Origin: Paenibacillus sp. FSL H3-0469
GTDB taxonomy: Bacteria; Bacillota; Bacilli; Paenibacillales; Paenibacillaceae
NCBI RefSeq assembly: GCF_038051945.1
Contig: NZ_CP150302.1
Location: 1,240,001 to 1,304,000, forward strand
DNA: 64,000 nucleotides
Reading direction: 5' to 3'
Under the pieces are notes generated by a model. It ran no database searches. It was not told the origin of the DNA and saw only the letters and a list, made by a program, of their open reading frames with translations. A program made the position numbers and the translations under genes. This document shows, piece by piece, positions 54,154 to 63,609 of the stretch (positions within the stretch are counted from its first letter, which is position 1; each line of letters starts with the position of its first letter).

Positions 54154-55602
54154 TTAATACGCTTTGGCAAATACAACCGTGTGATGAGCAGGTTTGCCGC
54201 AGCAAATACAGGTCTCTTTCGTTTCTGACGGGTGGAACGGAATATTACGGCTGCCTGCACCGGTCTCTTCCTTGACCTTGGTCTCACATTCCTCAGAGCC
54301 ACACCAGCCTGCAAGCGCAAAACCGCGTTTCTCCTCCATAGAATCCTTCATTTGCTCAAGCGTATCTACGGAATAGAAATGATCCTCGCGGAATTTCAGT
54401 GCCCGCTCGTACATTTCCTGGTGGACCTGTTCCAGCATAGCATTCACTTCTTCAACCAGGTTCTCCTGCTGAATGACCTTCTTCTCGCCGCTGATCCGGG
54501 ATACGAGCACACAGACTCCATTCTCCATATCACGCGGTCCAAGCTCCAGACGGACAGGAACGCCGCGCATTTCATATTCATTGAACTTCCAGCCCGGGGT
54601 TACATCGGCACGGTCATCTACACGCACACGGATTCCGGCACTCTTGAGTTCACCAAACAGTTCATCGGTACGTCCGATGACAGCTTCGCGGGTCTTAGGC
54701 GGTCCGATTGGAATCATAATGACCTGTGTAGGCGCTACCTTCGGCGGCAGAGCCAGTCCACGGTCGTCACCATGCACCATGATGAGGGAACCGATCAGGC
54801 GTGTGGTAGAGCCCCATGAGGTGGTATGTGCGTGTTCCAGTACATTCTCCCGGTTCAGGTATTGGATATCAAAAGCAACCGCGAACTTGGTGCCCAGGTA
54901 ATGTGAGGTAGCGGCTTGAACCGCCCGTCCATCCTTCATCATCGCTTCAATGGAATACGTATCCACCGCACCGGCGAACCGCTCGGATGGCGTCTTCTGT
55001 CCGGTCACTACCGGAATCGCCAGAAAAGTCTCCACGAAGTCGCGGTAGTTATCAAGCATCTTCATCGTTTCTTCGCGTGCTTCCGTCTCATTCTCATGCG
55101 CGGTATGGCCTTCCTGCCAGAGGAATTCAGTCGTGCGGATGAACGGCAGAGTACGTTTCTCCCAGCGGACTACGTTCGCCCATTGGTTGATTAGCACCGG
55201 AAGGTCACGGTAAGACTGAATCCATTTAGAATACATATGCCCGAACATCGTCTCGGATGTAGGACGGATTGCCAGACGCTCTTCCAGCACATCGCCTCCG
55301 GCCTCAGTGACCCAAGGCAGCTCCGGGTTGAAGCCCTCCACATGTTCCTTTTCCTTCTGGAAAAAGCTCTCGGGAATGAACAGCGGGAAGTAGGCGTTCC
55401 GGTGACCGGTGGCCTTCAGGCGGCGGTTCATTTCCTCCTGGATATGCTCCCAGATCTCGTAGCCGTCCGGTTTGAATACGATACAGCCGCGGACCGGTGA
55501 ATAATCCATCAGGTCCGCTTTTTTGATAACATCGATATACCAGCGTGAGAAATCCTCGCCCTGCGGCGTGATCTCTGTAACGAACTGCTTGTCTTTGGCC
55601 AT
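54154..55602 (-). CDS. proS: Prolyl-tRNA synthetase, archaeal/eukaryotic-like type
   Basis: A 482-residue class II ProRS. The sequence (ITPQGEDFSRWYIDVIKKADL, FPLFIPESFF, RPTSE, TREGHT-like WQEGHT) and the C-terminal Cys-rich domain (GWCGSEEC..., CICCGK) mark the short type 3 family. B. subtilis proS at this locus is the longer bacterial form with an INS editing domain, which is absent here. The ATG follows AGGAGGATTTCTTCAC. No T-box was seen in the short upstream gap. Confidence 0.94.
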   Translation of the reverse strand: MAKDKQFVTEITPQGEDFSRWYIDVIKKADLMDYSPVRGCIVFKPDGYEIWEHIQEEMNRRLKATGHRNAYFPLFIPESFFQKEKEHVEGFNPELPWVTEAGGDVLEERLAIRPTSETMFGHMYSKWIQSYRDLPVLINQWANVVRWEKRTLPFIRTTEFLWQEGHTAHENETEAREETMKMLDNYRDFVETFLAIPVVTGQKTPSERFAGAVDTYSIEAMMKDGRAVQAATSHYLGTKFAVAFDIQYLNRENVLEHAHTTSWGSTTRLIGSLIMVHGDDRGLALPPKVAPTQVIMIPIGPPKTREAVIGRTDELFGELKSAGIRVRVDDRADVTPGWKFNEYEMRGVPVRLELGPRDMENGVCVLVSRISGEKKVIQQENLVEEVNAMLEQVHQEMYERALKFREDHFYSVDTLEQMKDSMEEKRGFALAGWCGSEECETKVKEETGAGSRNIPFHPSETKETCICCGKPAHHTVVFAKAY

Positions 55603-55696
55603 GTGAAGAAATCCTCCTATTATTCGCCCCTCAGATTGCACATTAGCTATGAAGCCCAATCAAATGCATCACGGGATAAAAATGATATGACATCCG

Positions 55697-56971
55697 TCAG
55701 CCGCTTATGAGGCGTAAAATATCATTATACGTAACAGCGATCATCACCAGGAACAGCAGGGCAAAGCCTACAAAGTGGACCATGCCTTCCCTGCTCGGGT
55801 CCACCGGCTTGCCGCGCAGTGCCTCAACACCAAGGAACACCAGGCGGCTGCCATCCAAGGCAGGAATCGGCAGCAGATTAAAGATCCCTAAGTACAAGCT
55901 GAGAATAGCCGCCCAGTACGTCAGATACTGAATCCCCTGCTGGGCAATCTGTCCTGTCAACTGGAACGTGCCTACCGGCCCGGAAATATCATCCATATTA
56001 AATTTGTTGATCAGCTGTTTGAAGCCGACAAAAATTAACTCCGTGGTGTCCACCATAGCTTTGCTTGACTTGGTAATTGTCTCACCCACTCCGGCCTTTC
56101 GGGTAGGCAGCTCCGGCGTAATTCCAACCTTGCCGCCCTGCTCCCCTTCCATTCCGCGGGGAACCATGGTCACACTGAAGGTCTCTTCACCACGTTTTAG
56201 CGTCCAGTTCATTTCTTTGCCTTTGGAGGCCGAGGTCAGCTTGATCATCTTCTGATAATCTCCGCCGATGGCCTGCCCGTCCACAGTGACGACAATATCA
56301 CCCTTCTGAAGGCCAGCTTCCTGCGCAGGCATTCCTAAGCTGACGTCACCGATCTTCACATAGGTCGGGTTCTCCACCGGAATACCGGCCATTTGCAGAT
56401 GAAGTGCAAATAGCACAAACGCCAGAATGAAGTTCATCACTGGACCTGCCAGGATGGCTATCGCTCGCTGGCCGACGGTTTTGCTCCCGAACTGGCGGTC
56501 CTTAGGCGCGATTTGTGTCTGCTGGGTGCCCTTGATCATCATTGCCTGCGGATTCACATCATAGGTGGTCACTTCACCATCTACATCAAGGCGGATTTTC
56601 AGATCATTCTCCAGATCTGTGAACTGCGCTTCGCCGCGTATAACATTTCTGCGCGTATCCAGGGAATCAAGGTAAATATTCTTCACCTTGTTGTCCTGGC
56701 CCAGCCGGACGGCAATGGTCTGCCCAGGGCCGATCTCAACCATCTCCGGGTCTTCGCCGGCCATACGAGCGTATCCCCCGAAGGGCAGCAGACGAAGCGT
56801 GAACTGGGTTTCACCGCGTTTATAAGAGAACAGTTTCGGACCGAAACCGATCGCAAATTCCCGTACAAGAATTCCGGCGCGTTTGGCAAAATAATAATGT
56901 CCCCATTCATGGACAGTCACCAGAACAAAGAACATAAACACCGTTAAAAAAACAACTCTTACCATCTCCAT
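55697..56971 (-). CDS. rseP: Site-2 intramembrane protease RseP/RasP
   Basis: A 424-residue zinc metalloprotease of the M50 site-2 family that cleaves anti-sigma factors and signal peptides within the membrane. HEWGH is at 21-25 in the first helix, one PDZ domain lies about 190-270, and the late NLLPIPALDG contains the third metal ligand. It may process the anti-sigma factor at 28 kb, though this is not shown. It stands between dxr and proS. Confidence 0.95.
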   Translation of the reverse strand: MEMVRVVFLTVFMFFVLVTVHEWGHYYFAKRAGILVREFAIGFGPKLFSYKRGETQFTLRLLPFGGYARMAGEDPEMVEIGPGQTIAVRLGQDNKVKNIYLDSLDTRRNVIRGEAQFTDLENDLKIRLDVDGEVTTYDVNPQAMMIKGTQQTQIAPKDRQFGSKTVGQRAIAILAGPVMNFILAFVLFALHLQMAGIPVENPTYVKIGDVSLGMPAQEAGLQKGDIVVTVDGQAIGGDYQKMIKLTSASKGKEMNWTLKRGEETFSVTMVPRGMEGEQGGKVGITPELPTRKAGVGETITKSSKAMVDTTELIFVGFKQLINKFNMDDISGPVGTFQLTGQIAQQGIQYLTYWAAILSLYLGIFNLLPIPALDGSRLVFLGVEALRGKPVDPSREGMVHFVGFALLFLVMIAVTYNDILRLISG

Positions 56972-57118
56972 AGCGCAACATTCCCCCTTTAGGTGTAAGA
57001 CCGAAGTATGTCCTCTTAATTTATCATTATTCCAAGGCAGGGCACAAGAGAATCAACAGTCCACACCTATTTTTCAGGGTACAGCCATATTCACCGTTTC
57101 CAAAGGCCTCTTATCCCT

Positions 57119-58258
57119 TTACAGGATAGCCGCAAGCTCCCGGGAAGCTATATCGCTCCTGTGAATCTGTTCCAGACCAGGGTTCGCCTCATTCTGATGA
57201 CGCTGAAGCACTTCATCAATAATCTCATCAATCCGCAGGAAGGGAATCTCACCGCGCAGGAAGCGGGCCACGGCGACCTCATTGGCTGCATTGAAGGCTG
57301 TTGTGAATGTGCCGCCCGCTATGCCACAGTCAATGGCCATCTTCAGCGCCGGATAGCGCTCATAATCCATCTCCCGGAAGGTCAGGCTGGCTACCTGAGC
57401 CAGAGACAAACGCTTCGCAGGAGAAGGCCAGCGGTCGGGATAGGTGAGCGCATATTGAATGGGAACCCGCATATCAGGAGTCCCAAGCTGAGCAATAATG
57501 CTGCTGTCACAGAACTCCACATACGAGTGAATGATGCTCTCCGGATGCAGAACCACATTAATCTGCTCATACGGAAGGGCGAACAAATGGTGGGCTTCAA
57601 TAACCTCCAGGCCTTTGTTAACCATGGTTGCCGAGTCAATAGTAATCTTGGCCCCCATGCTCCAATTGGGGTGACGCAGTGCGTCCGCTACCGTTACATT
57701 CGTAAGCTGTTCACGCTTATAATCACGGAACGATCCACCCGAGGCTGTAATGGTAATTGAAGCTACATCATTACGGTTCTCGCCATTTAAGCATTGAAAA
57801 ATTGCTGAATGCTCGCTGTCGACTGGCAGCAGCTTCACGCCTTTGCGTCCAGCCAGCTCTGTAACCAGATGTCCGGCGGTCACCAGTGTCTCCTTATTAG
57901 CCAGTCCAATATGTCTGCCGGCTTCAATTGCCGCCAGCGTAGACTGAAGTCCTACACTGCCTACAAGCGCAGTTACGACCGTCTGTGCATCGCCTCCGGC
58001 AGCAATCTCCACCAGACCTTCACTTCCGCTATACAGCTCTACACCGGCAGGCAGACTGGATCTGATCTCCTCTGCAAGCTCCTGCGTCGATACCGATACA
58101 CGGCGAGGCTTGAAACGGCGGACCTGTTCCAGCAGCAGTGAAGTATTACTTCCCGCCGCCAGTCCATCGACTTCAAAAGCTTCCGGATGCATAGCTACCA
58201 CATCCAGCGTCTGGGTACCGATGGAACCCGTGGAGCCGAGAATACTTATTCTTTTCAC
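57119..58258 (-). CDS. dxr: DXP reductoisomerase
   Basis: A 379-residue enzyme that makes MEP in the isoprenoid pathway. It has an NADPH-binding GSTGSIGTQTLDV at the N-terminus, LANKETLVTAG, the catalytic SEHSAIFQCL and ASGGSFRD. The start is GTG after AAGGAAA. It lies between cdsA and rseP, with no terminator towards cdsA. Confidence 0.97.
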   Translation of the reverse strand: MKRISILGSTGSIGTQTLDVVAMHPEAFEVDGLAAGSNTSLLLEQVRRFKPRRVSVSTQELAEEIRSSLPAGVELYSGSEGLVEIAAGGDAQTVVTALVGSVGLQSTLAAIEAGRHIGLANKETLVTAGHLVTELAGRKGVKLLPVDSEHSAIFQCLNGENRNDVASITITASGGSFRDYKREQLTNVTVADALRHPNWSMGAKITIDSATMVNKGLEVIEAHHLFALPYEQINVVLHPESIIHSYVEFCDSSIIAQLGTPDMRVPIQYALTYPDRWPSPAKRLSLAQVASLTFREMDYERYPALKMAIDCGIAGGTFTTAFNAANEVAVARFLRGEIPFLRIDEIIDEVLQRHQNEANPGLEQIHRSDIASRELAAIL

Positions 58259-58281
58259 AGTTGCTTTCCTTCTCCCTGTCG

Positions 58282-59085
58282 TTAATAGTAAGGCATCAGC
58301 ATTACGATATGTACGAAAGGAAATACGATGATCCAGCTGTCGCAGCGGTCCAGGATGCCACCGTGACCCGGCAGAAGTGAGCCTGAATCCTTAATACCGT
58401 ACACCCGTTTATAGGCAGATTGTACAAGATCTCCAAGCTGACCCAGCACAGCGCAGGCAATTCCAATCAGCAGCGCGCGTCCGATAGTCAGCAGATCAGG
58501 AACCAGTAAAGCAAACACAATCGATATGACAGCAGAAATCAATACTCCGCCAAGCGCGCCCTCTATAGTCTTATTAGGACTGATTGCAGGCCACAGCTTG
58601 TTCTTCCCGAAGCTTCTGCCGACAAAATAGGCTCCGGCATCACTGCCCCATATACAGCACAGCAGCAGGATCGTCCAGAAGAGGCCATGGCCATCTCCCG
58701 CACCGCGGGCGACTCCCATATACGAGAACCCCATTCCTATGTAAACAATGCCAGTGAACATCATCGCGGTGATTTTGATATCCAGCTTATTCTTACTGAA
58801 CACAGTGACCAGCAGGAACAGCAGCAACACCAGCCATATCCCCTGTTCCCAGGAGAATAACTTTTTCATTTCCAGGAGGTCCCAAGGAATCATAAAGCCT
58901 ACAACAGAGGCATAACCAAATACAGCCGTCAGCCCGAAGGTTGCTGTACCTGTCATTTTCACAAATTCATAATAGCCGATGAGGGCCATGGCAGTCAGCA
59001 TCAGCTGATACGGCCAGCCGCCCCAATAGCATAACCCTAAAAACAAGGCTCCGGCAACAATTCCGGTAATCAATCGCTGCTTCAA
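58282..59085 (-). CDS. cdsA: CDP-diglyceride synthetase
   Basis: A 267-residue membrane enzyme making CDP-diacylglycerol from phosphatidate and CTP, upstream of PgsA. Several membrane helices and the signature SAYKRVYGIKDSGSLLPGHGGILDRCDS are present near the C-terminus (in two parts, about 218-246). The start is TTG after GAGGG. Confidence 0.95.
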   Translation of the reverse strand: MKQRLITGIVAGALFLGLCYWGGWPYQLMLTAMALIGYYEFVKMTGTATFGLTAVFGYASVVGFMIPWDLLEMKKLFSWEQGIWLVLLLFLLVTVFSKNKLDIKITAMMFTGIVYIGMGFSYMGVARGAGDGHGLFWTILLLCCIWGSDAGAYFVGRSFGKNKLWPAISPNKTIEGALGGVLISAVISIVFALLVPDLLTIGRALLIGIACAVLGQLGDLVQSAYKRVYGIKDSGSLLPGHGGILDRCDSWIIVFPFVHIVMLMPYY

Positions 59086-59105
59086 AGAATCCCTCTCCCA
59101 TCAGG

Positions 59106-59873
59106 CTACTTCAATCCACCATAACGGCGTGTGCGGCGCTGATATTCAGCCACAGCCTGCATCAGATGCGCCTTGTCGAATTCCGGCCAGTATGCATCCG
59201 TAAACCAAAATTCACTGTATGCGATTTGCCACAGCATAAAATTACTGAGCCGCATCTCTCCGCTGGTACGAATCAGCAGGTCAGGATCAGGCAAGCCGCT
59301 GGACAACATTCTGCTGTCAATCAGCTCTGAAGTAATTTCTTCAGGTGACAGGATTCCTGCCTGGATATCCTTGCCCAAGTCGCGCATACAGTTCTCTATC
59401 TCTTTGCGCCCGCCATAGTTGAGTGCAAAATTCAAAATAAGTCCAGTATTACTCTGTGTGCGGGCCACCGCTTCTTCCATCGCCTTGCGCGTATGGGAAG
59501 GCAGCGAGTCGGTATCACCCATTACGCGAACCTGTACATTCTTTTCAATTAATTCGTCCAGTTCAATCGCCAGGAATTCAACGGGGAGACGCATCAGGAA
59601 ATCCACTTCATCCTTCGGCCGGCTCCAATTCTCCGTAGAGAAAGCGTACAGCGTCAAAAATTCTACTCCGAGGTCATTCGCTGCAATCGTAGCACGTTTG
59701 ACTGCCTTCATCCCGTTCTGATGGCCCACAACCCGGGGCATACCGCGCCGTTTCGCCCAGCGCCCGTTGCCATCCATAATTATCGCTACGTGCCGGGGAA
59801 TATTATCCGGTGAAATCTCGACTGGCTCCTGCCTGTCTTTACGGCTCAGCCATTCTTGAATCCGTTTGATCAT
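59106..59873 (-). CDS. uppS: Undecaprenyl diphosphate synthase
   Basis: A 255-residue cis-prenyltransferase that makes the lipid carrier of peptidoglycan. IIMDGNGRWA (31-40) has the catalytic Asp34, and the C-terminal DLLIRTSGEMRLSNF is conserved. The ATG at 59873 follows GGAGGAAACGGAA; an upstream ATG is poor. A hairpin lies between frr and uppS. Confidence 0.97.
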   Translation of the reverse strand: MIKRIQEWLSRKDRQEPVEISPDNIPRHVAIIMDGNGRWAKRRGMPRVVGHQNGMKAVKRATIAANDLGVEFLTLYAFSTENWSRPKDEVDFLMRLPVEFLAIELDELIEKNVQVRVMGDTDSLPSHTRKAMEEAVARTQSNTGLILNFALNYGGRKEIENCMRDLGKDIQAGILSPEEITSELIDSRMLSSGLPDPDLLIRTSGEMRLSNFMLWQIAYSEFWFTDAYWPEFDKAHLMQAVAEYQRRTRRYGGLK

Positions 59874-59902
59874 TTCCGTTTCCTCCAAGCTCTTATCAGA
59901 AA

Positions 59903-59941
59903 GAGACAAACCCCACCATTAACGGAGGGGCCTGAAGTCTC
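59903..59941 (-). terminator. Hairpin between frr and uppS
   Basis: Minus strand GAGAC...CCCC ... GGGG...GTCTC with internal loops and a short CTTTCTG tail. It may partly terminate the rpsB-frr transcript. Confidence 0.4.
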
Positions 59942-59951
59942 ATGAATTTCG

Positions 59952-60506
59952 TTATACTTCCATAATCTCTTTTTCTTTGGACAAGAGCACTTTGTCGACT
60001 TCAGCTATGAACTTATCCGTTGATTTCTGGATATCTTCCTGATGTCCATGGGATTCATCTTCTGAAATGCCGTTCTTCTCCATCTTCTTGATGTCATCGT
60101 TGGCATCGCGGCGGATGTTGCGGATCGCTACCTTAGCTTCTTCACCGAACTTCTTGGTGAATTTCACCAGCTCAGTGCGGCGTTCTTCGGTAAGCGGAGG
60201 AATCGACAGGCGGATGATCGTACCATCATTGGCTGGTGTAATCCCGATGTCGGATTTCATAATCGCCTTTTCGATGTCTGACATTGAGGTTTTGTCCCAC
60301 GGCTGGATCAGCAACGTCCGGGAATCCGGTGTGCTGATGTTAGCCAGCTGATTGATCGGAGTTGGAGCACCGTAATACTCAACCTGGATGCGATCCAGCA
60401 GCGACGTCGAAGCGCGTCCTGCCCGCAGTGTTGCCAAGTCGCGTTTCAGCGAGAGAATCGCTTTTTCCATACGCTCTTCAGCATTCTTCTTAACCGATTG
60501 TGGCAT
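59952..60506 (-). CDS. frr: Ribosome recycling factor
   Basis: A 184-residue RRF that splits post-termination ribosomes with EF-G. It contains [33 protein letters not shown] and a helical tail. Its ATG follows the pyrH stop directly (TAAATG) with AAGGGAG inside pyrH. Confidence 0.97.
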   Translation of the reverse strand: MPQSVKKNAEERMEKAILSLKRDLATLRAGRASTSLLDRIQVEYYGAPTPINQLANISTPDSRTLLIQPWDKTSMSDIEKAIMKSDIGITPANDGTIIRLSIPPLTEERRTELVKFTKKFGEEAKVAIRNIRRDANDDIKKMEKNGISEDESHGHQEDIQKSTDKFIAEVDKVLLSKEKEIMEV

Positions 60507-61235
<729 letters not shown>

Positions 61236-61254
61236 TTATATACCCTCACTTTCT

Positions 61255-61293
61255 ACAAAAGACGGAACACTACTTGTATGTGTTCCGCTCTTT
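61255..61293 (-). terminator. Terminator between tsf and pyrH
   Basis: Minus strand GGAACAC ... GTGTTCC followed by GTCTTTTG. It would reduce pyrH-frr relative to rpsB-tsf. Confidence 0.6.
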
Positions 61294-61337
61294 TGATGCT
61301 TGCCTGTATTCAGTTCTTATTCAATGACCTGCAGTTA

Positions 61338-61988
61338 TTATTGTTTTACTTGTGCCATAACTTCTTCTACGAAGTTATCGACTTTCTTCTCAAGACCTTC
61401 ACCCAGTTCGAAACGAACGAAGCGGCGGATCGTGATGTTCTCGCCGATGGTGCTGATTTTTTCATTCAGCAGCTGGGAGATTGTCTTGTCCGGGTCTTTA
61501 ACGAAGGATTGCTCCATCAGGCAATATTCTTCATAGAACTTGCTGATGCGGCCTTCCACCATTTTTTCAACGATCTTCTCAGGCTTGCCTTCGTTCAGCG
61601 CTTGTGCCTTAAGAATTTCTTTTTCCTTCTCTACGTCTGCAGAAGGTACTTCTTCACGGCGGACATACAGCGGGTTCGCTGCTGCGATTTGCATAGCGAT
61701 ATCGCGTGCGAATTCTCTGAAGGAATCCGTTTTGCCTACGAAGTCAGTTTCGCAGTTGATTTCTACCAGAACGCCAATACGGCCGCCAGCGTGGATATAG
61801 GATTCTACAGTACCTTCAGTAGCAATACGACCTGCTTTGTTGGCTGCTGCGGACAAACCTTTTTCACGAAGCAATTCAGCTGCTTTGGTGATATCGTTGT
61901 TTGCTTCTTCCAGAGCTTTCTTACAATCGAGCATTCCTGCCCCTGTTCTTTCGCGAAGTTCCTTCACTGCTTTTGCATCTACTGCCAT
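61338..61988 (-). CDS. tsf: Elongation factor Ts, short form
   Basis: A 216-residue EF-Ts that recycles EF-Tu. It has [20 protein letters not shown], the TDFVGK motif and a C-terminal helical module. It is shorter than the ~290-residue B. subtilis form, with the second core subdomain reduced. The ATG at 61988 follows GGAGGGAATAACA; upstream in-frame starts are not preceded by one. It lies after rpsB. Confidence 0.96.
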   Translation of the reverse strand: MAVDAKAVKELRERTGAGMLDCKKALEEANNDITKAAELLREKGLSAAANKAGRIATEGTVESYIHAGGRIGVLVEINCETDFVGKTDSFREFARDIAMQIAAANPLYVRREEVPSADVEKEKEILKAQALNEGKPEKIVEKMVEGRISKFYEEYCLMEQSFVKDPDKTISQLLNEKISTIGENITIRRFVRFELGEGLEKKVDNFVEEVMAQVKQ

Positions 61989-62054
61989 TGTTATTCCCTC
62001 CAGGGTCATAGTCGTTGTCATGCGGGGACATCTAGCGATACTTACTTGCATTTT

Positions 62055-62099
62055 AAAAAAAGGGCAGTGAGAGGTTATCCACCTGCCAACCACCCTTTT
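62055..62099 (-). terminator. Attenuator-like hairpin rpsB-tsf
   Basis: Minus strand AAGGG...AGGT-ggata-ACCT...CCCTT followed by TTTTTA. A terminator-like structure between rpsB and tsf. Confidence 0.55.
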
Positions 62100-62134
62100 C
62101 ATTTAAGTTCTTATTTATATGTTCCGGTTGCTAC

Positions 62135-62836
62135 TTAAGCTGTAGTTGTGTCTTCGCCCTGATGAGCTTCAACAACAGCATCAGCCATCTTACCAGTCAA
62201 AAGCTTCACGGCGCGGATAGCGTCGTCATTGCCTGGAATTACGTAGTCAATTTCGTCCGGATCGCAGTTAGTATCAACGATAGCTACGATTGGAATACCC
62301 AATTTGCGAGCTTCTGCTACTGCAATGCGCTCTTTACGCGGGTCAATGATGAACAGCGCGCTTGGAAGACCTTTCATGTTCTTGATACCGCCCAGGAATT
62401 TCTCAAGACGATCTTTCTCTTTGCGGAGAAGGATAACTTCTTTCTTAGGCAATACTGCAAAGGTACCGTCTTCTTCCCATGCTTCCAGTTTCTTCAGGCG
62501 GTCAATACGCTTCTGAATGGTCTGGAAGTTAGTCAGGGTACCCCCGAGCCAACGCTGGTTAATGAAGAACATACCCGAACGTTCAGCTTCTTCTTTCACG
62601 GAATCCTGAGCCTGCTTCTTTGTTCCTACGAATAGGATTGTGCCGTTGTCGCCAGCGACGCTCTTTACAAAGTTGTAAGCTTCCTCTACCTTCTTGACTG
62701 TTTTTTGCAAGTCAATAATGTAAATTCCGTTTCTTTCAGTGAAGATATAACGATCCATCTTTGGGTTCCAACGACGAGTCTGGTGACCGAAGTGTACCCC
62801 AGCTTCGAGAAGCTGCTTCATGGAGATTACTGCCAT
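62135..62836 (-). CDS. rpsB: Ribosomal protein S2
   Basis: A 233-residue S2 with [21 protein letters not shown] at the start, [12 protein letters not shown], and [19 protein letters not shown]. The ATG follows AGGAGGTGTGTGAAG. A SigA promoter lies 130-158 bases upstream, giving a leader of about 120 bases that may carry the S2 feedback site. Confidence 0.98.
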   Translation of the reverse strand: MAVISMKQLLEAGVHFGHQTRRWNPKMDRYIFTERNGIYIIDLQKTVKKVEEAYNFVKSVAGDNGTILFVGTKKQAQDSVKEEAERSGMFFINQRWLGGTLTNFQTIQKRIDRLKKLEAWEEDGTFAVLPKKEVILLRKEKDRLEKFLGGIKNMKGLPSALFIIDPRKERIAVAEARKLGIPIVAIVDTNCDPDEIDYVIPGNDDAIRAVKLLTGKMADAVVEAHQGEDTTTA

Positions 62837-62965
62837 CTTCACACACCTCCTAAGTTTGGTTTATTGTGTGTCTCCTCCGCCGCGCGTCATCTTTCAGCAA
62901 GACTTTCTTCAGAAGAAAGCACCCCTTACCGAAATCAACCGGCGTGTGTTTTAACACCGTCAATT

Positions 62966-62994
62966 AATATATCATAATAAAACAACCTATGCAA
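62966..62994 (-). promoter_or_regulatory. rpsB SigA promoter
   Basis: Minus strand TTGCAT (62989-62994), 17 bases, TATATT (62966-62971), just after the stop of the upstream gene. The ~120-base leader contains a CTTTCTTCTGAAGAAAG hairpin (AAAGTC side at 62900-62920). Confidence 0.6.
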
Positions 62995-62997
62995 CGA

Positions 62998-63609
62998 TTA
63001 CTTTTTTACGGTAATCAGCTTGTCAATAATGGAGTTGATGCTCTCTCCCTTGGTGAAGCTGTAGCTGCCGTATTGAATGATAGTATTCACCTTACGGCTG
63101 TTTGCCGTCTTGAGGAACTTATTCTTGTCCTCAATTACCCCGGCTTCCGCGAGTAAATCTGCTGTCTGAGCGAGGGTAATTCCAGTGGGGATCTTTAGAG
63201 TGATTGCCCCGTCCACCGCAGCCACAGGCGCTTCAGGCGTAGCCGGAGCTTTGGTAACAGGTGCTGCGGTGCTCTGCGGCTGCGCAGGAGCAGAAGGCTT
63301 GCCCGGAGTCGCTGCGGCATTTGGCACTGCAGCCGGCTTGGGCGGGACAACAGGCGTAGATGCTGGTGTTACTGGTGTTGCTGCTGGCGCCCCGGATGCC
63401 TCAGTCTCGGCCGCTTTCTCCGGGGACGGCGTTGCTGTTGCGGCAGCTTCTGCCGGATCTAGAACGGTAAGGTTCAGACTAGCCGCTTGCCGGATCAGCT
63501 CTTCTTTGGTCAGAGGCGCCGCCCGCCCGGCTATCATCAGCTGCAGCAGCAGTGCACCGGCTATCAGCCCGATCCCTAATCCCAGCATAAAGAACCGGTT
63601 TTTCATCAT
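62998..63609 (-). CDS. YceG/MltG-like LysM-domain protein without catalytic part
   Basis: 203 residues: an N-terminal membrane helix (6-26), a Pro/Ala/Thr-rich linker (about 55-130), and a C-terminal domain (134-200). The C-terminal domain (KIPTGITLAQTADLLAEAGV, YGSYSFTKGES) resembles the LysM-like domain of endolytic transglycosylase MltG/YceG, but the catalytic domain is missing. It may be a peptidoglycan-binding membrane protein. Its ATG overlaps the stop of the upstream gene by four bases. Not present at this place in B. subtilis. Confidence 0.7.
   Translation of the reverse strand: MMKNRFFMLGLGIGLIAGALLLQLMIAGRAAPLTKEELIRQAASLNLTVLDPAEAAATATPSPEKAAETEASGAPAATPVTPASTPVVPPKPAAVPNAAATPGKPSAPAQPQSTAAPVTKAPATPEAPVAAVDGAITLKIPTGITLAQTADLLAEAGVIEDKNKFLKTANSRKVNTIIQYGSYSFTKGESINSIIDKLITVKK

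Noticed and set aside
55603-55696. T-box leader before proS
   Set aside because: Only 94 bases are available, with no specifier loop or T-box sequence.
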